From NCBI RefSeq assembly GCF_000264905.1, contig NW_006763135.1, positions 585,681 to 603,261 on the forward strand: a stretch of 17,581 nt of DNA, given 5' to 3'. Position 1 is the first letter of the stretch, and each line of letters begins with the position of its first letter. The translations under genes and the position numbers were made by a program. The notes under the pieces are model-generated. The model was not told where the DNA came from. It was given only the letters and a program-made list of their open reading frames with translations, and did no database searches. Of the stretch, positions 1 to 7,422 are shown one piece after another. Origin of the DNA: Stereum hirsutum FP-91666 SS1 (Eukaryota > Basidiomycota > Agaricomycetes > Russulales > Stereaceae).

Positions 1-372
1 CAACAAATTCCCCGTCGGCGCACTTCTCATCACAAAGCTTGCAGTATGTCATATTTTACCCAATCTAATCTATTCTATTTTCTGATTTGAGGAGTATAGG
101 TAACCCGGGTCTGTTCAATGTATAAGACCGGTATCAAGGTGAAGAATGCATCAAATTTTGGTGCAAACTATGGAGAACGGGCTGTTGGTAACTACAATAG
201 TAAGCCCATTCAGGACTTGCTGAAGGATTCAAAGCGGTGTGATGGGATACTGAGCAAGGTGAATGAGTTCATGAAGGAGGAGAAGCGTGCAGATGTGAAG
301 GAGGAAGAGGAGGATATGATTTATGAGGACATCGTTGATCGTAGTAGCCCTCCGCCACGTGATGACCCTTAA
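1..372 (+). CDS. 3' end of an unrecognised gene of the outer transposable element (partial)
   Basis: The 5' part lies outside the window. Two exons are readable: 1-43, an intron 44-99 (donor GTATGT, acceptor TATAG), then 100-372 ending in TAA. The phase is continuous, giving about 14 residues (including FPVGALLITKLA) followed by 90. The protein tail contains YKTGIKVKNASNFGANYGERA, then a lysine/glutamate-rich stretch (MKEEKRADVKEEEED) and a proline-rich end (SSPPPRDDP). The FPVGAL...YKTG pattern resembles the C-terminal part of hypothetical proteins common in basidiomycete repeats, but I cannot name the family. It lies about 220 bp inside a CTGATG element end, the same position that the DUF6532-like gene holds in the inner element. 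That suggests an element-encoded accessory protein (inference). An inverted copy of the last 76 codons is at 17351-17581. Confidence 0.55.
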
Positions 373-591
373 TTATTCCTAGCTAGAATATAGATACCTG
401 TCATTGTCAATAGAAATGCATCAAAATGGTGCATGTTAGCTTCCTTGACCCCCAATTGACATTCTAAAGTGGCCATCTACCTGGAGCGCTCTGAACTTAC
501 CCGGTACTTACTGACTTCACACTTATTCGGACTTAGATGGACTTAGCACCCTTGATAAGTCTGAATAAGTCCGTTTGATGAAGTTCTGATG
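142..591 (+). repeat. Left arm of 450-bp identical inverted repeat
   Basis: Read line by line, 142-591 matches the reverse complement of 17132-17581 at every base (paired positions add up to 17723). The match ends inward exactly at the CTGATG/CATCAG termini. Outward it stops only because the window stops at 17581, so the true repeat is probably longer. Confidence 0.95.
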
Positions 592-597
592 CTTTAC

Positions 598-1317
598 CGG
601 TGAGCTACATGGTTGTCATGTAGAAAGTGGACTCCCTGTAGCATGGCGGGACGACAATGAAGGGGGGAACTATTAGGACACAGACCGGTGATCATAGACG
701 AACAAAAGAAGAGCGTACCTCGAGCATCTGCGTCAGCATAGCCATAACTTCACCAACAGTATGAAATGAAGGGCTGTTCCATGGCCTGAGCAAGGGAAAG
801 ACGAGCACTTCTACATCCTCTCGCCTCGCAAGTGACGACTCATCGTCGAGCGTTCCCATTTCCGGCACGCTCAAAACGTCTAGTAGCTTCACTGAATGGT
901 TGCGAGGGTCTGAAGCGAGAGGTTCCGTGTTAACGTAACGAGTAAGTTCCAATTCATGAGAACCTTTGGACGCGCTCATGGGTTTCATTATGACAGGCGC
1001 TCCATCTGAAGTCCTGATGGCGTCGAACATGATATTGGCCTGTATGGATCTTGTGAAGAAACGAACAATATATATATTGATACAAGTAGACGTACCCTCA
1101 CTTGCCCATCCTCTGTTTCTTGGTAAAACTGATTCTTCCCCTTCCACGATGGCACCCAGCCCTCCTGGTATCTGGGTGCGCGAAACATATATCCAGCTTC
1201 ATCGAAAAAGGCACGACATCGAAGCCAACGACATTCTGCGATGGTGAGCGAGCCAGGACCATCAGTAAAGGCTGTTCGGCGTCCGAAGGCGGCGAGCTCG
1301 AGCTCTTCCTGAGACAT
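598..1317 (-). pseudogene. Kinase B: protein-kinase-like gene, 5' half only, truncated by the outer element
   Basis: Three exons read on the minus strand: 1317-1102, 1039-719 and 635-598, with introns 1101-1040 and 718-636 and continuous phase. The start at ATG 1317 gives an N-terminus with EAGYMFRAPRYQEGWVPSWKG, typical of a kinase-like family common in Agaricomycetes. Then come DAIRTSDGAPVIMK (the beta-3 lysine region, VIMK in place of VAIK), PLASDPRNHSVKLLDVL, VLVFPLLRPW (hinge region) and GVHFLHDNHVAHR. The third exon stops inside the catalytic-loop HRD motif at an intron donor (GTAAAG, 597-592), and the outer element follows directly. The loop aspartate, DFG and C-lobe are missing, so it cannot encode an active kinase. 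It lies about 300 bp downstream of kinase A on the same strand and is probably a tandem paralogue. Confidence 0.8.
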
Positions 1318-1617
1318 CTGTCAATGTTGTATGTAGGATTTCCTGTCAGGTTGAGTGGCCATGACAACGATAAGACGAATTGGAGTTGAACCTTGAATAT
1401 CGGGCCGGTAGTAACGTCAACTTTCATGATTGCAAATACATACAAATAACGCATACTTGTGGGCGAAGTTTCAAGGTCACTCGAATTTCAAACAAAGCAT
1501 ATCGTAAGCAGAGATATCGACAGATAGCAAGTTGGAGAGCCTGAGTAACATGATATGGACGAGTGTTAGAAAGCGAACAGCAGAGCAATTACTATAGAAT
1601 GTGAAACCGCAACACTG
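1318..1617. other. Intergenic spacer between tandem kinases A and B
   Basis: No coding signal was found in 300 bp between the stop of kinase A (1618) and the start of kinase B (1317, minus strand). It presumably holds the kinase A 3' end and the kinase B promoter. No clear TATA or other motif was recognised. Confidence 0.5.
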
Positions 1618-2119
1618 TCAAGGGTCGGGAATGGCTGTTTTATGGGTAACTATCTGGCCGGCAGTCTGCAGGACATGAGGCAGAAACCTGATAGTACGAG
1701 CAATTGTCCATTCACTGCGATCAATTATACGAGACCGAAGTCTCCACCAGCTGAGTGAGTCCCTGATTATCTGGAAGCGTGAAACAACCTCGTCAATCTT
1801 GGGTCGTTTAGCCGGGTCGGCCTGAACCATGTCATTGACCAAGGCCTCCATGAAGCCGAAGCCGATACAGCGCTGGCATAGGGTCAATCACGCGTAAGGG
1901 TGCGAGAGAAAGCGAAGACACTAACCTGGACGAAGTACAGGCGTATGAGATTGCCCAGATAATAAACGTCCGTAGCGAACGGGTCGCTCGGGACCTGATA
2001 CTTATCGCCTCGGTGTTCGGGGACCGAATGGTCTCCACCGGCTTTCGGGAGCTGGAGGACGGGGAGATTCTCGTAGTGAAGTGAGTGTCCGAAGTCGATC
2101 CAATAATATCTGGGTGGGC
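1618..2119 (-). pseudogene. Kinase A, 3' half (DFG motif to C-terminus), separated from its 5' half by the 14.5 kb insertion
   Basis: Two exons on the minus strand: 2117-1926 (64 codons) and 1872-1618, with intron 1925-1873 (GTTAGT...CCAG). The protein begins PPRYYWIDFGHSLHYENLP, carrying the DFG metal-binding motif, continues with VPSDPFATDVYYLGNLIR (helix F region) and ends with GFMEALVNDMVQADPAKRP, where the arginine belongs to the usual C-lobe salt bridge. The stop is at 1618-1620. Bases 2118-2119 (GC) are one copy of the target duplication. Upstream of it lies transposon DNA; the missing N-lobe and catalytic loop are found at 16615-17131 in the same strand, phase and order. As it stands the gene is split and presumed non-functional. 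Confidence 0.85.
2118..2119. repeat. Target-site duplication GC, left copy
   Basis: GC precedes CATCAG at 2120, and GC follows CTGATG at 16614 (copy at 16615-16616). Removing the element and one GC rejoins the kinase reading frame as ...RTQR-PPRYYW, which matches the expected family sequence. Confidence 0.7.
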
Positions 2120-2215
2120 CATCAGCAAATTCACCCGCGCCTAAATCCTGCCTAAATCGGAAGTCGCGTCGTTCCGGTGGCGCTCGCCTAAGCGCTGCCT
2201 AAGAGCTGCCTAAAT
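2120..2215. repeat. Left terminal repeat and subterminal GCCTAAR repeats
   Basis: CATCAG at 2120 is followed by five direct copies of GCCTAA(A/G) starting at 2139, 2150, 2186, 2197 and 2208. The spacings are 11, 36, 11 and 11 bp, so most copies fall on the same face of the helix. All read inward from the end. In CACTA/EnSpm elements such arrays are transposase or accessory-protein binding sites (family knowledge). Binding here is inferred. Confidence 0.75.
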
Positions 2216-2530
2216 CCACCTAGCCGCAGCTCGACCCCAAATGCGACTCCTGAGCTCTGTTGACTTTTCTTTTTTTTGCTCCGGTATTGTCTATTACACA
2301 CCTCATATGGTCCATTTAAGATACTACATTGGTACTACCTCCTAGTGGCCTGCTATGCTAAAAGTAGGCAAGGATACAGGAAAGCCTGTGAGACATCATG
2401 ATGGGGAAATAGATACAGTAAACCGACGAAGTAGTTGTGTAAAGTATACAACTCGTGATGGAAATGCCTCCGAAGGAGAACGCAGGTCGCCGAGCACGAA
2501 AATTATGTACCAGGAGAGAAGAAGCCACGA
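2216..2530. other. Non-coding stretch inside the element, left side
   Basis: About 315 bp with no supportable gene. It holds a T-rich run near 2264-2278 and no recognised motif. A short plus-strand reading frame at 2355-2546 has no family resemblance. Confidence 0.4.
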
Positions 2531-4560
2531 TCAAACTACACCATGATAAAAGTACACGGGCCCCAGTCTGATCGTGACTCGATCGTACGGAGTGCGGGAG
2601 TGTGGCAGTGGGGTGGCCGACGAATCGGGAGAGGTGGAAGTCGAGTGGGACGGCGGGTGATATCGCCAGGGAAAACCTCGTGCACTGGTCAGCGGCGATG
2701 CTGATTCCGGCTTGGGCGGCAGCATGCGATAACCCAATGAAGCTATCGCCATCGAGAAGCTAGCACTGGGGCTGGTGAGGGTGAAGGCGCGGATCGTGGG
2801 AGGACAGTGTGAGGGTAGGCGCGTGTCGATGGAGGGTGTATGCGATGAAGTGGTCGAGATAGGAACAGAGTATCGATAAGGGAGCCGCAGAGAACTGGTG
2901 AGACCTCTTTCGAGTACGGCACGTGTACTAGGCGGCGGCGGTTGGAGTTGACGAATGCTAAGCAAGCCGGTGGTGGTGGGTTAAGTTGCCTTCGAAGACG
3001 ACGGACGGGAGGCGTCAGCGACCGTGTGTAGCCAGATCCGGGCCGCGAGTTGTAGTGGTGCGAATTCGTGTCGTCGCACGAGATGAATTCTATAGAAGCT
3101 AGTCACGAAACCTTTATCGGGCGGGCAAAAGAGAAGATGCACTCTGGGCCTGGATGAGAAGGGAAATGAGAAGTTGGCGTTGATGGTCGGACGGGTGGGT
3201 GGGTAAGTGGAGCCGCCGGCTGTGAGCAGGTAAGAGAGGCTACCGGAGGTCACGGACGAGCTGCCGCTGTTGGTGGGCGAGAAGGACCAGGAGTTCTGCT
3301 CGGCGTAGGGGTATTGAGACGGGTTGGCTATCAAGTCGCGAGTCGGAGGAGGGGACGGTGAGCGGTGGCAGAGCCTGATGAGAGCAATTGTTCGGGGCCA
3401 AAACGTTTTCTGGCTGCGCGAGTGGGTCTACGAGCCGGGAGTAGAAAAGCCCCGATTATGACCGGCCTTGTAGGGCTGGCTCATGTCGACGGAGGGGCTC
3501 AGGAGAGGGACGCCTGAGTCGAGGCCAGTGGTCGAGCAGGGAGCAGCGTTGAGGTATGTTGTTCTTCTACGCGCTTTCTCGGGTCTGGGAGCGCCATGGC
3601 CGGGGCCGGAGGTGCCGGGGGTGGAGGTGGCGGCAGCGGCAGCAGAAGGAGGAGCAGAACTTGGAGGCTTAGGATTCGAAGCCCTCGACATCGCCTCCTT
3701 CCTTTTCTGAGACTCCCTCTATCTGTCTTTGAACCGTTCCTCACGCGCACGGAAAACCGCTTCTTCTGGATCTTCGTTTGACAGGAGCGGGCGCTGGAGG
3801 AGTGGGTGCAGCGAGAGGCGTAGGTGCGACAGGAGAAGGCGTCGGAGCCCCACGATTAACGAGCGTGCTTTTCGTCGGTGGCGATGGCACCGGAACCCTC
3901 GGCTTAGGTCGGAGGAGCCACCTTCTCAACCGCACTCGCACTCACAGACGTCGTCGGTGCAGGAGGTGCTGCGGATCAAGGAGACCTGCCCTCCTTGACC
4001 GCCTTCTCGCCCTCCAACCTCGCCCTCTTTTCCGTCCCTCCAACGTCGCCCTCCTTTCCGTCCCACTCTTCTTCGCCCCTTTCTCCGCCCCTTTCGCCTT
4101 CTCCTGCGCCTCCCTCCTTTCACTGACCAACCTATCCTCCACACTCGGTGAGCACTCGGCGTTGGGAACGGGGACGTCAAGAACGGCTATGCGTTCTTCT
4201 ATACGCCGTTGAGTTTCGGCGCGGATGAAGGCCTTACGTTCTTCGAGGATATGGCTTCGTTGGAGGGTGCGGTAGAACGGAGAGGTGGAGCGGAGGAAGG
4301 GGCGGGTGGGGCGGGAGGATGTTTGGAGACTGAGGAGAGGGAGGGAGCGGGAAAGGCTGGGGGTGGGGAACGGATCGAGGAGAGGAGAGGTCACGGTCAC
4401 GATCATGGTGCTTGTCGTATCCATGGTCGCGGTCGTAGGGAGTCTCTGTCCCTGTCCTGTCCCGCTCATAGTGATCGTACCGCGACCTATCCTCATTCCT
4501 CGAGGATGACGAATAGCTCGATAATCCCTATCCCTGTCCCTGTTCTGATCATCATACCTC
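2531..4560 (-). pseudogene. Decayed coding relic: arginine/aspartate-repeat, coiled-coil and Ser/Pro/Ala-rich protein
   Basis: The minus strand carries protein-like segments that jump between frames and contain stops. In order: RD-rich repeats near 4380-4560 (RYDDQNRDRDRDYR in one frame, DRDHGYDKHHDRDRD in another); charged helical segments near 4080-4260 (EERKAFIRAETQRRIEERI, then SERREAQEKAKGAEKGAKK); Pro/Ala-rich runs near 3790-3980 (APTPLAAPTPPAPAPV); EEAVFRAREERF followed by a stop near 3745; a Ser/Pro/Ala stretch 3428-3691; and YPYAEQNSWSFSP...GSSSVTSGSLSYLL at about 3200-3315. The frame from 3691 down to 2531 is continuous apart from stops at 3428 and 2981. The composition recalls fungal regulatory proteins, but I do not recognise the gene. 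Frameshifts and stops argue for a pseudogene, perhaps captured together with the neighbouring CDC50 relic. Some breaks may instead be unrecognised introns. Confidence 0.45.
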
Positions 4561-4561
4561 C

Positions 4562-5311
4562 CGTGCAATACCGCTCTCGGAGAGCGTGTAATTTGCGGTC
4601 GCCGTGGTGAAGCCGTCGGGATGGTCGACATTGGTAAAGCTGCTAAAAGTGTCTAAAGGCGCAAATGGTTGAGCTTGCTTATTGAGAAGAAGGTAAAGGT
4701 AGAAGACGTACCGTTAGATACCGAGTTGGCATCAACCCGCAATAACAGACGGCTTTCGTCGAAGTCCCATCCGAGATCTCCGCCACGGGCTTACAATTCC
4801 CACTCTGTGTCTCCGACGCACACCTCCCATCACCCTCCGACTAATCTGCATCATAAGTCTGTACATATCGCCTGTGGTTCTGGCAGAAGTTCGTGGGCTT
4901 GTAGCACAGGAGTACGGCCGACTTCACGTCGTATGGGATGTCGAACTGGATGATGCACTGCTGTCGATTGCTGACGTCTGTCTGGCTCGAGTGGTGGAGG
5001 AAGCATATCATGGTGCGGAGTTAGGCTGCTCGCCAGGTCTGAGGCGCTGGGGCGGTAGGCATTTTGAGAAACGGTGACGGTGTGATTCGTGATGGCGTCC
5101 TGGAGATCTGTGAAAATTCCGCGAACGGGGCCACACTGTGTAGTGTCAATGATGACATCTGAGGTTGCAATAGAATGGGAAGCGCACCAAACCACTGCCC
5201 CAGATGAGAAGGCCTCCTAGAGGCGCGGAGAGGATGTCGATGATGAAAAACGTCGGAAGGATGGTTCGTGGTGTGAGGATAGTCTGGTGGGCCTTCAGTC
5301 ATTGTTTAGAT
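4562..5311 (-). pseudogene. CDC50/LEM3-family (P4-ATPase flippase beta-subunit) pseudogene fragment
   Basis: CDC50 proteins are membrane glycoproteins that escort P4-ATPase lipid flippases and support their activity. Signature segments appear in family order on the minus strand but in changing frames. First comes LKAHQTILTPRTILP, followed by the first membrane segment (FFIID...LGGLLIWGSGLV) at 5298-5185. A shifted frame then gives SDVIIDTTQC and an NHTV glycosylation site (about 5170-5070). A third frame gives CIIQFDIPYDV, YKPTNFCQNHRRYVQTYD (about 4957-4845), a TAG stop at 4843-4841, then NCKPVAE and CGLM. Further shifts give ANSVSNGTSSTFTF and NYTLSESGIAR (to about 4562). The NFYQNHRRYV-type block and TPxTxLPxFFI block are diagnostic of the family. 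The C-terminal ectodomain and second membrane segment are missing. At least three frameshifts and a stop make it non-functional. Its place inside a transposon points to host-gene capture. Confidence 0.8.
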
Positions 5312-6421
5312 ATGCTGGTGATATCTCTCTGCCGCCGACAGTACTGACGAGGAATCTCATCTCAGCACGGAGATGATTAGAGGAAGCAATATGATGGAGC
5401 ATACCTCAACGCTAAGTAGACTCTGACGAGACGACGAGACGAGAGGCAAGCTGTCCCATAAGCGACTAGATGACTGGGAAATATTTAGTGAATATCTCAA
5501 GATACCAGTTGGACCAAATATAAAAATAACTTCCACACCGTGACGACTGCGTTGAGACGCGTGCCAGTCACGATGAGGAAGGCCGTTTGGACTGATGGTG
5601 TAGGCTCAAGAGGTAAATTTCAAGAAAGAACGAACCCTAAGAAATGCAGAAATAGTGGAAAATGGTATGAAAAACCCAAGGCTGCGAAACGTGCCGTTCA
5701 TATGCGCGCTAAAGCAGAAATGACTCCGGCCTTCCATAAGAGAAATTGTGCACCTCAATGTTATTATAAACGTATGGCTCTTTGATGTCGTGGCCGACTC
5801 TTCAGGCAGGTGAACGGCGCCGAAAGATGATCCGACGGTGACGTTCGATGCTCAACGTTGAAGGTGGTGCATGGTGAAAGCCGGCTCTTGCGGTATGAAA
5901 GCTCGCCTGAGGTTTGTAGAAGGTGTATCCGAGTAATTACAGGACGTCCTCATCGTGATTAGGAGCGTCCGTATATGCCTCGGGTGGACGGATGCCGGTA
6001 ACATGAAAGCCTGAGGGCGAGCTCGTCGTCGAAATGGAGTCGGAGACGCCGACACTTGCACGACGTGGCGATGCGTGGGATCCCGTGACCAAACGCGCCA
6101 ACGCGCTCCTACGCGCTCTGTTGACTGCACTCTTTTGATCTCCGACTCATTACGCTGTATTTAAGTCGCGACGCGCTCTCAACCTTCAACTCACCCATAT
6201 TCTCTTGGGAATCCGCCTCGCCGACGTGGCGACCTCCGGAGCAGGGTGGATTCTCTTTCTTAGACTGCTGCTCGACGCTCAGCTGTGGGATGGCCAGCCA
6301 ACACTCTCCTTGTCTTCGAGTTCGTGGGCTGTCGGCGAGAGAGAATATCTGTAGATTCTCTTGCAACCGTACTTTTCTCTCACCCGCCATTTACCAGCTC
6401 TGATCATATTTTATATCACAG
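5312..6421. other. About 1.1 kb without a supportable gene; promoter-like motifs at its right end
   Basis: The CDC50 relic may begin further upstream (5312-5400), but no clear N-terminal exon was found. Positions 5450-5540 are AT-rich. The plus-strand frame 5540-5785 (81 codons) shows no recognisable motif and is not called. Minus-strand frames 5852-6390 look like random open frames. Near 6093-6178 there are repeated ACGCG-containing octamers and a TATTTAAG box, listed separately. Confidence 0.4.
6093..6178 (+). promoter_or_regulatory. Candidate promoter: ACGCGCTC repeats around a TATTTAAG box
   Basis: The octamer ACGCGCTC occurs at 6101, 6111 and 6171, with the variant ACGCGCCA at 6093. A TATA-like TATTTAAG lies at 6158-6165. 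ACGCG is the core of the fungal MCB element bound by MBF/Swi4-Mbp1-type factors, so cell-cycle-linked expression of a downstream plus-strand gene is possible (inference). Confidence 0.3.
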
Positions 6422-6740
6422 ATGTTCACAATATCTACATTCATTTCACCGTCTAACCCCGCTAGTAAGGCCACATCTTACATTGGCTTGGTGCTCATCG
6501 TTCGACCTACGTTGTCGAGGACGAATGGCGTGATCTATCCGTCTGAAGGTTGTTCTTATGCTCTCATGGTGCGCTCTTCGTCTTTCGCTCTTCGCAACAT
6601 TGCCCTGTGTTCGCGGTTTGTTGTATTTCCACTTTTCATTCTTTCCACTGTCCCTCTCGCAGGTCCTACTCCACTGCATCCAGCAAAGTATGACACTCCT
6701 TTACGTTTCTAGCTAGCCCCTCCGTCGGTTTCAAATTCTT

Positions 6741-7247
6741 TTGACTGATTCTGACGCTCCCTCGGAGGAGGAATCTACTGCGGGACAAACCTCGAGGTCC
6801 GGGACCCGCGATCGCAAGTCGCCTGCGCGGACTACCAAGAGCGACGGGATACCTCCCGAGAAGGTGATCAAGGAGACTGCGATGACATCTCGAGGAGGAC
6901 TTTTAGGAGGTCGTCAGCGATGACGATAGCTGCTCCGAAGACGGAGACCGCAGAATTGCCAGACATGTAAGTGTTTCCTCGTCTTTTTCCTCTTCTATTT
7001 TCTTTTGCTTTGAGTTATCGGTGATCTCAAGTATAGTGCCACTGTCGTTGTGACCCCCGAGCAGCGGAAATGTCCCGCCAACGCCATCGCTCAACATGCC
7101 GCTCGGTCGAAGATACATTCTAAGAACTACTATCTCTACTACCTACGTCTCGAAGAGTTGTGGGTGCTCTTAGCTCTGCGACTGCCACTTTTTCTGTCGA
7201 CTTCTACGTCGACTTCTGTTATGTATAGATGTATAAGCTCGCAATGA
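6741..7247 (+). CDS. Possible small gene, acidic and Ser-rich (hypothetical, 5' end unresolved)
   Basis: A plausible three-exon model for the 3' part is about 6741-6863, 6907-6966 and 7032-7247, with introns GTGATC...TTTTAG (only 43 nt) and GTAAGT...CTCAAG and continuous phase. It encodes SDAPSEEESTAGQTSRSGTRD, the acidic run EVVSDDDSCSEDGD, then VVVTPEQRKCPANAIAQHAA and KNYYLYYLRLEELW before the stop. The 5' end is unclear: an ATG at 6422 opens a frame, and a splice acceptor near 6660 (CTCTCGCAG) suggests upstream exons. I recognise no domain. The acidic Ser-rich stretch resembles in composition the N-terminal part of the accessory protein encoded at 11073-15827, so it could be a short related protein or a decayed copy. 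It is convergent with the transposase, 175 bp from its stop. Confidence 0.35.
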
Positions 7248-7422
7248 TGGGCAATTGCAATTGTGCGTGCCCCGGCCCAAGGAAGGAAGCTGGCGAAGTG
7301 CAAGTCACCGTTATGATAAGTATTTCGTTCGAATCATAGGCCGATGTCATATGTGATAGTTCTACTGTGATAAATATGGATAAGTTATGCCTAAAACTCT
7401 GAGACATGGTGCTCGTGGAAGC

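Larger units (their letters stand above)
1..591 (+). mobile_element. End of outer CATCAG-type element, left copy (truncated by window)
   Basis: The element ends at 591 with CTGATG, the reverse complement of the CATCAG seen at both ends of the inner element. Kinase B coding and intron sequence starts at 592-598, which fixes the boundary. The last 120 bases hold short repeats of GGACTTA/TAAGTCC type in both orientations (for example around 528-572), a subterminal-repeat layout like that of the inner element but with a different motif. The other end of this element is outside the window. Its superfamily is inferred from the terminus alone; no transposase of this copy is visible. Confidence 0.65.

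Noticed and set aside
598..2119. Kinase fragments 598-1317 and 1618-2119 as two halves of one gene.
   Set aside because: On the minus strand the C-terminal part comes first and the N-terminal part second, so they belong to two tandem genes. The true partner of 1618-2119 is 16615-17131.
3483..4610. Long plus-strand open frames rich in Gly, Ala and Arg (3483-3710, 3778-4212, 4209-4610).
   Set aside because: They are the antisense of the Pro/Ala/Ser- and RD-rich minus-strand relic, and show no domain, intron pattern or family motif.
5540..5785. An 81-codon plus-strand frame rich in Lys and Arg.
   Set aside because: No recognisable motif, no promoter or splice context, and nothing in the neighbourhood supports it.
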